Assembly: GCA_020073445.1 (NCBI GenBank)
Contig: JAIQFE010000019.1
Coordinates: 62,001 to 126,000 of the forward strand
DNA: 64,000 bases
Source: Terriglobia bacterium
Lineage (GTDB): Bacteria > Acidobacteriota > Terriglobia > Bryobacterales > Bryobacteraceae
Direction of reading: 5' to 3'
Shown here: positions 35,943 to 43,814 of the stretch, piece after piece
Layout of the letters: each line of letters opens with the position of its first letter
How positions within the stretch are numbered: the stretch's first letter is position 1
Made by a program: the position numbers and the translations under genes
Notes under the pieces: model-generated
What the model was told of the DNA's origin: nothing
Seen by the model: the letters and a program-made list of their open reading frames with translations, nothing else
Database searches by the model: none

Positions 35943-36596
35943 GTGCGTAAGGCAATTGGGCTCGTCGTTTTTGGCTGCGCCGTTCTAGCAGTCAGCCAAG
36001 CTGGCGAGCTGGTGTCCCCTCTTTCCTCACCGCCCGATTTTCGCCAAGCCGCCTGGGGCATGACTCAAGCAGAGGTCCTGGCGACCGAAGCGGCCCAGCC
36101 CAGCGAGATTCGCGAAAGCAGCGGCGAAATCATCGTGCGCTACGATTCGATTCAACTGGGCGGGCTGGCATGCCGGGTCGTCTACATTTTTGCGGACGAC
36201 AAACTGGTGAGAGCGAAATACGTCTTCGATGCGGAGCACCGCGAGCCCAACGACTTCATCCGCGATTACCGGGCCATCGAACCGCTGTTGCACGATATGT
36301 ACGGGAAACCCGTCAGTGAGCGCGCCTTCTGGTCCGATGATTCGCTCCAGGACGAACCCAAGTCTTACCTGGAGCAAGACCGCGCTTCCGCCACCGATAT
36401 TCTCCCTTCAGACCAATTCGCCGGTCCTTCGATTGCCGCCGGGCATCTCAAGCTCTACACGCGCTGGCGCGGAGACCGCACCAAAATCTCGCACGGCCTG
36501 ACAGGCGAGAATTCCCGCATCACCCACCAGATCGAATTCCTGAGCGTCGAGCTGGAGCGCCTGGAAAACGACGTGCGCGGCGCCTCTCGCAACTAA
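35943..36596 (+). CDS. Exported protein with WGM motif, unknown function
   Basis: The 217-residue protein starts at GTG, has a signal peptide (about 1-20) and a conserved-looking AAWGMTQAEVLATEAAQPSEI segment after it, followed by strands (IIVRYDSIQLGG, CRVVYIFADDKLVRAKYVF). It resembles the protein at 34862-35371 in layout. It abuts the next small membrane-protein gene without a gap, so they are probably co-expressed. Function unknown. Confidence 0.65.
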   Translation: MRKAIGLVVFGCAVLAVSQAGELVSPLSSPPDFRQAAWGMTQAEVLATEAAQPSEIRESSGEIIVRYDSIQLGGLACRVVYIFADDKLVRAKYVFDAEHREPNDFIRDYRAIEPLLHDMYGKPVSERAFWSDDSLQDEPKSYLEQDRASATDILPSDQFAGPSIAAGHLKLYTRWRGDRTKISHGLTGENSRITHQIEFLSVELERLENDVRGASRN

Positions 36597-36791
36597 ATGA
36601 AGCTCACGCGGAACATCCTCGGCGGGCTCGCGATCCTGTTCGGCGCCATCTGGTTCCTGCAAGGGATCAACGTCCTTCCCGGCAGCTTCATGACCGGCGA
36701 CATTCGATGGGCCTTCTATGGCGGCGTCGCGATGAGTGTCGGCGCGATCCTGCTGGTCAGCACCAACCGCAAGCCGCGGCCAAAACGCTGA
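36597..36791 (+). CDS. Small two-helix membrane protein
   Basis: The 64-residue product has two hydrophobic segments (about 5-24 and 38-54) and a basic C-terminus (NRKPRPKR). The ATG directly follows the previous stop codon. Small proteins of this shape are common next to other exported genes in acidobacteria; the role is unknown. Confidence 0.6.
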   Translation: MKLTRNILGGLAILFGAIWFLQGINVLPGSFMTGDIRWAFYGGVAMSVGAILLVSTNRKPRPKR

Positions 36792-36797
36792 GATAGG

Positions 36798-36874
36798 TGG
36801 TGGGCGCGCAGGGATTCGAACCCCGGACCCCCTCGGTGTAAACGAGGTGCTCTAACCAACTGAGCTACGCGCCC
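36798..36874 (-). tRNA. tRNA-Val (anticodon UAC)
   Basis: The minus-strand transcript folds into a full cloverleaf: the 7-bp acceptor GGGCGCG/CGCGCCC, a D-arm with AGCTCAGTTGGTTAGAGC, anticodon stem CCTCG/CGAGG around TTTACAC, and a T-arm with GGTTCGAATCC. The anticodon TAC reads valine GUA. The 3' CCA is encoded. The length is 77 bases. Confidence 0.97.
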
Positions 36875-36883
36875 CTTCAAGCC

Positions 36884-36889
36884 ATTCTA
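36884..36889 (-). promoter_or_regulatory. Putative -10 element of tRNA-Val
   Basis: On the minus strand TAGAAT lies 9 bp upstream of the tRNA 5' end, the normal position for a -10 box. The corresponding -35 is weak. The repeat element copy 2 begins ~30 bp further upstream. Confidence 0.35.
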
Positions 36890-36918
36890 GCGTGTGGGGC
36901 CGGTTAATCGGCGTCACA

Positions 36919-36998
36919 GGGACAGGCTACTCTGTCCCCTCGCGTAAACTTGTGACTTCGCGCCAAGCTGGGAGTGGACAGAGCTGCCTGTCCCCCTG
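36919..36998. mobile_element. Miniature inverted-repeat element, copy 2
   Basis: This ~80-bp sequence is nearly identical to 30543-30625: GGACAGGCTACTCTGTCC (36920-36937) at one end and GGACAGAGCTGCCTGTCC (36976-36993) at the other, both unchanged between the copies. The middle part differs by several substitutions and a small deletion. It lies just upstream of the tRNA-Val promoter and downstream of the sialidase-like gene. Confidence 0.7.
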
Positions 36999-37003
36999 CC
37001 CCG

Positions 37004-38161
37004 CTACTTCAGCTGCGCCGTCTTGACACCAGTCTTCGCATCGCCCCAAGCGATCCAGGTTTCGTTCCCAGCGCGCACAATCTTGGGATATCCCAGGCTC
37101 GTCCGCGGACCTTCGGCGATCTTGAGCGCCGGTCCCGCGACCCCAGCAGGCGATATCAATCGCACCTGAGCGCTGGCCGAGCTCGCGCCTTCCTCGATCC
37201 AGGAAACGAACGCGCCCCCGTCGCTATTCAACGCCGTCGACGCATAACCCAGCGTATCTCCAGTGTTGACCTTGGTCGGCTTGCTGAACGTGGTTCCCGC
37301 ATCCGAAGAGAACACCACCTGCACTCGCGGTTTGTCGTCCGCCTCGGTGTACCAGGCGATGGCGACGCGATTATCCTTGGCCGCGGCCGACGCCGCATTC
37401 ACCGGGCAGGCATTGATCTCCCACTTATCCGGATACAGGATCTTGGACGTCGACCACTTGCCGCTCTCGAAACGCATTACCGCGATGTCGCGGATGTCTT
37501 TCGGCGTGTGGTCGCGATACGCCACCAGCAAGCCCTTTGAAGTATTCGCGACCGATGTCGGGCAGCACGAGCACGTATCCTTATCCAACTCTTCTTCTTT
37601 GATCTCTTTCCCATCCGCCCCGACCACGGTCCGCATCAGCGATACCGGGCCGTCTTCGCCCTTCAGCGCCTGGAGCCAGAACAGCGACGCCTCCTTGGGC
37701 CCGCTCGCCGCGATCGAGACTAGCCCATGCTGGACCGGGCTGTGGTCGTGGTGCGCGATCAGAGGCTTCGTCCATTTCACGCCGTCGATCGAGCTCGAGA
37801 CGTAGATGGTCTCTTCCTCGCTCGATTCCTTCCCTTTTTCGACCCAGTGAGCCAGTAGCGTTCCGTCGCTCAGGCTGACGAGCCCCGGCACCTCCGCCGG
37901 ATGCCGCCAGAACGGCCGGGCCGTGGCGATGATGTGCGCCTCCGACCATGCGGCTCCCTTGCGCACCGCATATTTCAAGGTGTATCCGCCGCCTTTGGTC
38001 GGTTCCACCCAGCTGAGAAGCGCGCTCCCGTCGGCGGCCACGGCCCAGTTTGGCTGGATGCTGCCTGCGACGGCCGGGTTCGGAACCGGCACTGGCTTAA
38101 GGGCCTGCGCGAATCCGCATGCAGACAAGGCCAGCAGAAGGATTGAGTGGGAAATCTTCAT
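37004..38161 (-). CDS. Sialidase-like beta-propeller exported protein
   Basis: The start is taken at ATG 38161. The 385-residue protein has a lipoprotein-like signal (LLLALSACGFAQ) and repeated strands with a sialidase-type layout (DGSALLSWVEP, DGTLLAHWVEKGKESSEEETIYVSSSIDGVKW, VVFSSDAGTTFSKPTKV, GGAFVSWIEEGASS). Full Asp-boxes are present only in degenerate form, such as SSDAGTTF. An unusual cysteine cluster DTCSCCPTS lies near the middle. It is probably a secreted propeller protein; sialidase activity is not supported by visible catalytic residues. Confidence 0.7.
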   Translation of the reverse strand: MKISHSILLLALSACGFAQALKPVPVPNPAVAGSIQPNWAVAADGSALLSWVEPTKGGGYTLKYAVRKGAAWSEAHIIATARPFWRHPAEVPGLVSLSDGTLLAHWVEKGKESSEEETIYVSSSIDGVKWTKPLIAHHDHSPVQHGLVSIAASGPKEASLFWLQALKGEDGPVSLMRTVVGADGKEIKEEELDKDTCSCCPTSVANTSKGLLVAYRDHTPKDIRDIAVMRFESGKWSTSKILYPDKWEINACPVNAASAAAKDNRVAIAWYTEADDKPRVQVVFSSDAGTTFSKPTKVNTGDTLGYASTALNSDGGAFVSWIEEGASSASAQVRLISPAGVAGPALKIAEGPRTSLGYPKIVRAGNETWIAWGDAKTGVKTAQLK

Positions 38162-38247
38162 TGGGAACCCCACCCGATTCTACCAATCCGTCTGATCGGC
38201 TTCAGAATGTTCGAAACTATTTAAGGAGCCATTCGTCTACTGACCCG

Positions 38248-39156
38248 ATGCGAAACGCGCCATTCTTCGCGATTGTTTTCGTTCTGTCCGTTTTCGGACA
38301 AACCGCGGACAACCTGACATTTGAAGTCGCCTCGGTGAAGCGCACGCCCCCGCCGGAACCCAACGCGAGGGTCTTCTTTGGCCCCCCGCGCGGAGGGCCC
38401 GGCACTCCCGACCCGGGACAAATCACCTGGTCCAATGCGGCTTTGCGAAACATCCTGATGACCGCCTATGATGTCCAGACCTATCAGGTCACCGCACCGG
38501 ACTGGATGAACACCGAACGGTACGACATCGTTGCCAAGATTCCCGAAGGAGCGACCAAGGCACAAGTCAACGTGATGTGGCAGAACCTGTTGAAGGAACG
38601 CTTCGGCATGGTCCTGCACCACGAATCGAAGGACTTTCAAGTCGACGAGTTGACTGTTGCCAAGGGCGGATCAAAGCTGAAAGAGACAGAGCTGCCTCCG
38701 GATGCACAGTCTTTTACGCCGTCCGGCGGCCCGCCAAAACTCGATAAGAACGGCTTTCCGGAGATGAATGGCAGCGGCGCGATTGTAATGATCTCCTTGA
38801 ACGCGGCTTCGACCTCGCCCAACGCGAGGATGGTCGGCAAGGGGCTGCCTTCAGCGGAGATTGCCAGCCGGTTGGCGGGATTGCTTCGTCGTCCCGTGAT
38901 CGACAAAACCGGGCTCACCGGCAAATACGATTTCACCCTGGAATATACGCCCGACATGTCGGGAATCCCGCTTCCGCCCCCGCCGCCGGGACTTGCGGGG
39001 CCTGTATCCTCCGGCCCAGCCGGAGTCGCCAGCGATCCGCCTACGAGCATCCCTTCCGCGGTCGAAAAACAGCTCGGCCTGAAGCTCACCTCGACCAAGG
39101 GGAAACTCGACGTCATCGTGGTCGATCGCGCCGAGAAGGTTCCTACCGAGAACTAA
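38248..39156 (+). CDS. TIGR03435-family secreted protein
   Basis: The start is the ATG at 38248, giving a signal peptide (1-17) and a 302-residue product. It shows the TIGR03435 order: FEVASVKRTPPPEPN, ALRNILMTAYDVQTYQVTAPDWMNTERYDIVAKIPEGATKAQVNVMWQNLLKERFGMVLHHESKDFQVDELTVAKGG, VIDKTGLTGKYDFTLEYTP and LGLKLTSTKGKLDVIVVDRAEKVPTEN. The family is abundant in soil acidobacteria and has no known function. A Pro-rich insert (about 240-265) precedes the last block. Its end overlaps the convergent TPR gene by 14 bp. Confidence 0.9.
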   Translation: MRNAPFFAIVFVLSVFGQTADNLTFEVASVKRTPPPEPNARVFFGPPRGGPGTPDPGQITWSNAALRNILMTAYDVQTYQVTAPDWMNTERYDIVAKIPEGATKAQVNVMWQNLLKERFGMVLHHESKDFQVDELTVAKGGSKLKETELPPDAQSFTPSGGPPKLDKNGFPEMNGSGAIVMISLNAASTSPNARMVGKGLPSAEIASRLAGLLRRPVIDKTGLTGKYDFTLEYTPDMSGIPLPPPPPGLAGPVSSGPAGVASDPPTSIPSAVEKQLGLKLTSTKGKLDVIVVDRAEKVPTEN

Positions 39157-39652
39157 TACTGGAGCGCTTATGCTCCAAGAGCTCGTTTAGTCTCTGTTGC
39201 ATGCGTGGGTTCTTCGGATCCAGCTTCAGCGGGTCCAGCTTCAGCGCCTGCTGGATCTCTTGCGTCGCACGATCATAATCGCCGGAGCAAAGCAGTGCGA
39301 GCCCCAGGTAATAATGCGTCGTTGGATCGTGAGGCAGCCACTGCGCGGCCTGTTCGAATGAAGTTACCGCAGTCTCACACCGGTCCGTCTTGACGTAGGC
39401 GACGCCGAGGAGACTAAAGACATAAGGAGCCGAATCAGGATATTTCGCAAGCATCAGGTGTAACTGCTGAATGGCGGCCTCGTGGTCGCCGGATTCAATT
39501 TCGTCTACCGCTTTCAGGAGCAGTGGCCGGACCTTCTCGCTGATGGGGTGACGGAGCAAATCAACGGAAACCGTCTGAGCCGAGACAGCGGATACGGCGC
39601 AAGCCGCACCCAGGACGAATGCGGCGAATCCCTTGGAAAACGTTCTTTCCAT
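39143..39652 (-). CDS. Exported TPR-repeat protein
   Basis: The ATG at 39652 is preferred to the adjacent GTG because GGAGG lies 8 bases before it. The 169-residue protein has a signal peptide (about 1-26) and three tetratricopeptide-like units (LLLKAVDEIESGDHEAAIQQLHLMLAKYPD, YVFSLLGVAYVKTDRCETAVTSFEQAAQWLPHD, THYYLGLALLCSGDYDRATQEIQQALKLDP). TPR domains mediate protein-protein contacts; the partner is unknown. Confidence 0.82.
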   Translation of the reverse strand: MERTFSKGFAAFVLGAACAVSAVSAQTVSVDLLRHPISEKVRPLLLKAVDEIESGDHEAAIQQLHLMLAKYPDSAPYVFSLLGVAYVKTDRCETAVTSFEQAAQWLPHDPTTHYYLGLALLCSGDYDRATQEIQQALKLDPLKLDPKNPRMQQRLNELLEHKRSSISSR

Positions 39653-39714
39653 CACCTTGTCCTCCCGTTAGAATCATCGGCGTCCGGGCGGACGAAGATT
39701 ACATATCCATGACG

Positions 39715-39729
39715 GTAATGTTACATTAC
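39715..39729. promoter_or_regulatory. 15-bp palindrome upstream of the TPR gene, possible operator
   Basis: GTAATGTTACATTAC is two 7-base inverted halves around a central T. It lies ~63 bp upstream of the TPR gene start, in a gap of ~145 bp between two minus-strand genes. The symmetry fits a dimeric regulator's site, but no regulator can be named. Confidence 0.35.
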
Positions 39730-39797
39730 GATGACTGCTCGCGCAATGGGTAGTTGAGCGGGCTTAGCCGCCGAATGCGCCAATAGGCGGGCACCTG

Positions 39798-41036
39798 CTA
39801 GTAGGCCCAATACGGTCCGGTGCCGGCAGCTGAGCGCTGGCCTTCGATCCCAACAAAAACAGTCCGGCCGAAGAAGAAAGGCAGCCCCCAATCGAACGCG
39901 CCCGGGTTGCTCCCGCCCACATCGTTGAACGCGTTATTGCCCGAACTGAAGAGCGTCACCGCATTCGCTACGGAGAACGCGACATTCGCCGAAACAGTTG
40001 TCGCGGATGCAATTGGATTCGGGCCGCTGTTGATCGCCGTTAGGCTTGTCGTGGAAGCAGGGCAATAGAAGCCCGCCTCCTGCCTGCTGCAATCGGGGAG
40101 GCCGGTAGTGGCCGAGTCCAGGAAGAACAGGCCGTTCGAGCCGCTGTCGATGAAGCTGCTGGAGTACTTCGTTCCGTTGAACGTGGTGGTGAAGTTGCCA
40201 AAGCCATCGGCGGCTTGAGCCTGCGCGCTCCCCAACGCATTGTCGGACTGCGTGCCGATGCCAAATATCATGGATCCCGATACCGATGCTGCCCCGCCCT
40301 CTGCAATCTGGGGAAGGACGATTAAGAAGCCGTTGTTGTCCTGGGGAAACGTCCAGACAGGGTTTTGCAGCTGCTCCGCCACGCTAACGGAGGCGATCGA
40401 GCAACCGGAGGCAGGGCAGCTGAAATAGATGGCGGGCGGCGACGTTGGGGAAGCGCACGCCGGGCCGCAATCCTGCCGGAAAAGGCCCACGCCGAGAATG
40501 CCGTTTGCGCCGAGATCGGAGATGGTTTCGACGGGCGTTCCGCCGGCGGTGCAGTCGTTTGGAGGGGCGGGGAAATTCGCGGGTCCCACTATCTGGATCG
40601 GCACCGCGGAGGCCACTTCACCCGCCATCTTGATATCCGCTTTCGCGATCGGTCCCCATTGATACGTGTTGTCCGCGAATTGGATGCAGTTCGCGATCGG
40701 CTGGCCGCTCGCATTCATGCTGTTCGGCAAATTCAACGTCAGTTGCGAAGCCAGAATGCGCAATCCCGTGGAACCGGTGTCGACCACGATGTGGTCAATG
40801 GTCTGGCAGGTAGCCGTGCCGGGTACGCAGATGGTGACGGTGGTGAAGAGAACATCTTCGTTTCCGGCAAACTGGCCGTTGACCAACGGACCTGCGTCCA
40901 CGATCACAGGCTGGGTGTTGTTCACAGGTGGAGGCGAAGGTGTGGTTTCACTGGAGCTGCTGCTGTTTCCATCGCCGCAACCCGAGAGACTCACCACTAT
41001 CGAAGCGACCGCGAGGGCCGTGAAGCCGCGCCTCAC
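39798..41036 (-). CDS. DUF3443-family lipoprotein with two aspartic-protease-like motifs
   Basis: The 412-residue protein has a lipobox (VVSLSGC, Cys20), a Ser-rich linker and a large domain that fits DUF3443. Two motifs stand out: VVDTGSTGLR (Asp86) and FIDSGSNGLFF (Asp297), each preceded and followed by hydrophobic residues as in the two catalytic lobes of pepsin-type proteases. Many cysteines suggest disulfides. It overlaps the DUF2844 gene by 4 bp, the usual partner. Function is not established. Confidence 0.75.
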   Translation of the reverse strand: MRRGFTALAVASIVVSLSGCGDGNSSSSSETTPSPPPVNNTQPVIVDAGPLVNGQFAGNEDVLFTTVTICVPGTATCQTIDHIVVDTGSTGLRILASQLTLNLPNSMNASGQPIANCIQFADNTYQWGPIAKADIKMAGEVASAVPIQIVGPANFPAPPNDCTAGGTPVETISDLGANGILGVGLFRQDCGPACASPTSPPAIYFSCPASGCSIASVSVAEQLQNPVWTFPQDNNGFLIVLPQIAEGGAASVSGSMIFGIGTQSDNALGSAQAQAADGFGNFTTTFNGTKYSSSFIDSGSNGLFFLDSATTGLPDCSRQEAGFYCPASTTSLTAINSGPNPIASATTVSANVAFSVANAVTLFSSGNNAFNDVGGSNPGAFDWGLPFFFGRTVFVGIEGQRSAAGTGPYWAY

Positions 41037-41476
41037 TGCACCACCTCTTGCGATACGCCATCCGGCAGCATCGAGTTCAGGTACGCGCGCCCCTGGAAAG
41101 CCCGCGTGTGACCGGTGCTCTCCACCACCAGGTCGCGGTTGTGGACCACTGCCGCTTTTCGCCGGCCCGCCTTGGGGTGCACACTATTCTGGAACTCCGC
41201 GAAGCTCGATCCCAGCAATTGAGACAAATCCGGGAGCGTCGGCCCTTTCCAGGAAACTCCAAACACCTTGCCGTCGAACGATACGTACTCCTTGATCAAG
41301 GTGCCGTCATCGCGGCTGATCTCATGCACGCGGTATCCATGCTCCGGCACCACCCTGCGGCTCGCTTTAAGTCTGACTTGGTCGGATATCACCGATTGCT
41401 CGGAACCGCCCAGCGCGGCGAATCCAGTCAGTGCGCTGACGAACAATGCCGTTAACGCGATCAGCGGCTTCTTCAT
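41033..41476 (-). CDS. DUF2844-family exported protein
   Basis: The start is taken at ATG 41476. The 147-residue product has a signal peptide (to ~residue 20) and matches DUF2844: VVPEHGYRVHEISRDDGTLIKEYVSFDGKVFGVSWKGPTLPDLSQLLGSSF, and a C-terminal part with VVHNRDLVVESTGHTRAFQGRAYLNSMLPDGV. It overlaps the DUF3443 gene (4 bp, ATGA), a pairing I know from other bacteria. The two likely act together at the cell envelope. Confidence 0.78.
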   Translation of the reverse strand: MKKPLIALTALFVSALTGFAALGGSEQSVISDQVRLKASRRVVPEHGYRVHEISRDDGTLIKEYVSFDGKVFGVSWKGPTLPDLSQLLGSSFAEFQNSVHPKAGRRKAAVVHNRDLVVESTGHTRAFQGRAYLNSMLPDGVSQEVVQ

Positions 41477-41594
41477 CCCTGTACTCCGCAAACCCTATCG
41501 AGTAAGGGACGCGGGACGGCCTCACAGCGTTACGACCGGCCTAATTGCCAAAAAGATATACTTTCCTCAAGGAACGGTCGGCGTCGGTCTGATT

Positions 41595-42455
41595 CTAGTT
41601 CCCAGATTGACTGGAAACCTGCCCAGTGCGCCTGGCGGCCAGAGAACTCTGCACTGCATCCCTGGTTTGACGAATCGTGGTCGTAAGATATTCGCGTGAT
41701 GCGCGGCGCACCAAGGGTCCAACGAACCATCGGATCGCCGACGGTATATCGCGACTCAGGACCATCACTTCCATTTCGATATGCACTCCGCCATCGCGCT
41801 CCTTCATGCGCGTGACGCTGTAGGCCCGCCAGATGAGGCCCGTGCCTTCGTCCTGCGGAAGAGTGTGCTGCCCGGAAGTGCCATAATCAGCGATTTCCCG
41901 AACGCGAGTCGTATGCGAGAGGCTGTACAGCCGTTGATCGTCTATACGAACGTAAGTAGTCTGATACTCGTTCTCGAGTACAATTCTTGAGAACACCGAT
42001 TTGTTCCGGAGCACCATCGAAAACCGGTCGATTGCCTCGCCGCTGGCGATGGCTCTGGAATCGACCACATTGGGACTGTAGAATTCGCTGTACCGCTCAT
42101 AATCCCGGACGATCAGCAAGACGTCCTGGATCGAAACGTTTGGAATGAATGCTGCCCCTATCCAGTCATGAACCAGCCCGGATGGCACTGGCACCGGAAT
42201 ATCGGGGCTGGCGGGAGCGACCACGATCTCTTTTCGCAACACTCTGCGCGCTCTATCCGGAGTCTGGTCCGTCCAGAGAAACGCGTCGTCCGCGTCTAGG
42301 CGGTGTTGTAACTGGACCCCCGCGGCATGAACGTACTCGTCCCAGGCGTTCACCGTCTCCTGTTTCAGGCTGGCTCCGCTGGTGTTCGCCGCGCAAACGA
42401 TCGCGTTTAGCGCCAACGCGCAGGCTGCCCCGAAGCGGTGAGTGGGACCATGCAC
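41595..42455 (-). CDS. Exported START/SRPBCC-like protein
   Basis: The 286-residue protein has a signal peptide (to about residue 22), then a region of ~200 residues with VHDWIGAAFIPNVSIQDVLLIVRDYERYSEFYSPNVVDSRAIA, RFSMVLRNKSVFSRIVLENEYQTTYVRIDDQRLYSLSHTTRV and a final helix (RASREYLTTTIRQTRDAVQSSL), a layout that fits a START-like lipid- or small-ligand-binding fold. The substrate is unknown. The gap 42456-42606 holds nothing recognisable. Confidence 0.7.
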   Translation of the reverse strand: MHGPTHRFGAACALALNAIVCAANTSGASLKQETVNAWDEYVHAAGVQLQHRLDADDAFLWTDQTPDRARRVLRKEIVVAPASPDIPVPVPSGLVHDWIGAAFIPNVSIQDVLLIVRDYERYSEFYSPNVVDSRAIASGEAIDRFSMVLRNKSVFSRIVLENEYQTTYVRIDDQRLYSLSHTTRVREIADYGTSGQHTLPQDEGTGLIWRAYSVTRMKERDGGVHIEMEVMVLSRDIPSAIRWFVGPLVRRASREYLTTTIRQTRDAVQSSLAARRTGQVSSQSGN

Positions 42456-42606
42456 GCTGTATCACAGCGCAGTTCTGGGTCCGATCTATCTGATTGATTA
42501 CAGGAGGCCGCGCAGGCTACAGATGAGCCTCAGCACTCAACTGGGCGGGAAGGCTCAGTTCGCGGTCCGGGGCCGTCGATGAATCGTCACACAACGGCAC
42601 GTCAAC

Positions 42607-43209
42607 TTACTGCTTGGGCGGACCGCCCTTGGCTGGACCACCCCGAGCCGGGGCAGGAGGCAGCGTGCCGCCTTCGGCCAGGATCTTCATGTTTTCCAAG
42701 AACGGCGTAAACTGGGCGGCTCTTCGCGTTTTGTCAGCCTCGCGCGCGGCGTCGTCCGCCAGCGTCGAGTTGTCCAACATCAGCGTGTAGATGATCTTCG
42801 ACGTGGTCGCGGTTACCGGCCTCGCTTCCAGCGTGCCGTGATAGAGAATGTACGGCTGGCCTTCCCGCACGGGCTGCGTGTAGGTGTAGGAGAGTTCCGT
42901 CTTCCCTACCAAGATTTCGTTGCCGACCGACCGGACTGCGCCGAACTCTCCATCCTTGCCCGAGATGATGGTGCAGGGGATCCGCGCCCATTCTCCGATA
43001 TCGCAGTACTTACCGATGCGTTTCCACACTTCAGCGGCGGGACGGTTCACCATGATTTCCATGGGAATGGAAACGTAGGTCGGATTGGGGATCGCCAGGG
43101 GAGCCGGGCCCCGGCCCTGCGCATGGGCGACTTGCGTCAGACAGGCGATTGCGATCGCGCAGCCAGCGGCTGTCTTACTGAAATAATTCGGCCTGAAGTA
43201 ATTCGGCAT
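42607..43209 (-). CDS. Exported SRPBCC-family protein
   Basis: The start is placed at ATG 43209, which follows GGAGAG at 5 bases. The 200-residue protein has an N-terminal duplication (NYFRPNYF), a signal peptide, and a polyketide cyclase/SRPBCC-type domain: SIPMEIMVNRPAAEVWKRIGKYCDIGEWARIPCTIISG, GAVRSVGNEILVGKTELSYTYTQP and a C-terminal Gly/Pro-rich tail. It likely binds a small hydrophobic ligand. Function unknown. Confidence 0.78.
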   Translation of the reverse strand: MPNYFRPNYFSKTAAGCAIAIACLTQVAHAQGRGPAPLAIPNPTYVSIPMEIMVNRPAAEVWKRIGKYCDIGEWARIPCTIISGKDGEFGAVRSVGNEILVGKTELSYTYTQPVREGQPYILYHGTLEARPVTATTSKIIYTLMLDNSTLADDAAREADKTRRAAQFTPFLENMKILAEGGTLPPAPARGGPAKGGPPKQ

Positions 43210-43366
43210 GGATTCTCTCCAAAATAGGTTTCGCCTCGGGGCGTCGTGCTGACGCACAATATTGGCACACGCAGCCCGCGGTAATCAACCTGACCGGATT
43301 CCCAGTAGCGGAGCAAGGGCTCAAGCGCGTAACCTAACGCTTGATAGAGAAGGAATTGATCGCGGC

Positions 43367-43597
43367 ATGACGATAGTTCACATCAGCGGCTGCCGTCGTG
43401 GCTTCTTGCTGATATCTTTTGTCAAACTGCTACGTAGCGCCACCGGCGAAGGTCTGGCTTCGGCATTCGACAAGGCAAATCGACTTGTGGAAAATCGCGA
43501 GGAGATTCGAGTGGAGTTCGGTGACGCAGGGGCGGCGACTAAATTCCTGAACGATGCGGAGGGCATTGGTGCAATCGGAACCCTGTCCGCCTTGTGA
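43367..43597 (+). CDS. Small protein resembling the ribosomal L7/L12 C-terminal domain
   Basis: The 76-residue product has VKLLRSATGEGLASAFDKANRLVEN, matching the L7/L12 core pattern of a helix with R-x2-T-G-x-G-L-x2-A, followed by an alpha-beta stretch ending GDAGAATKFLNDAEGIGAIGTL. An AAGGA lies 12 bases upstream of the ATG. The domain is used by EF-G and other GTPases to dock on ribosomes. No other member of the L10-L12 operon is near. Without this gene the stretch 43210-43814 would be empty. Confidence 0.5.
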   Translation: MTIVHISGCRRGFLLISFVKLLRSATGEGLASAFDKANRLVENREEIRVEFGDAGAATKFLNDAEGIGAIGTLSAL

Positions 43598-43702
43598 TCT
43601 CACTCTCGGGGCGCCGTCCTTTGGTTTCAGCAACTTCGTGGGTTCGTCTTGTCGCCAGGCCTCTTGATCGGGCGCTCGCGGAGGTCGCTTTAGTTAAGGG
43701 TG

Positions 43703-43761
43703 TATACTAGTTCCAGGGACGAGCAGTGGCAGTGGGCGAAAGCCCACTTTTTTATTGCTCG
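43703..43761 (+). promoter_or_regulatory. Leader of the rimP-nusA-infB operon
   Basis: A TATACT hexamer (43703-43708) is followed by a nested hairpin. CGAGCA (43720-43725) pairs with TGCTCG (43756-43761), enclosing the strong stem 43731-43748. Placed directly upstream of rimP, this fits a transcription attenuator for the operon. A convincing -35 box was not found. The rest of 43598-43814 shows no gene. Confidence 0.6.
43731..43753 (+). terminator. Intrinsic terminator hairpin in the rimP leader
   Basis: AGTGGGC and GCCCACT form a 7-bp stem closed by a GAAA tetraloop, followed by a run of T (43748-43753). This is a typical Rho-independent terminator. It would stop transcripts only ~40 bases after the presumed start unless read-through is allowed, which implies regulated attenuation. 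Confidence 0.75.
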
Positions 43762-43814
43762 CATCCATTGCTTGAGTTGAGTGTTGAATCGAGTGATTGG
43801 TCGGGATGTGAAAC

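Noticed and set aside
38119-38247. Upstream extension of the TIGR03435-family gene
   Set aside because: The frame is open, but it overlaps the divergent sialidase-like gene start and would bury the signal peptide; the ATG at 38248 is the better start.
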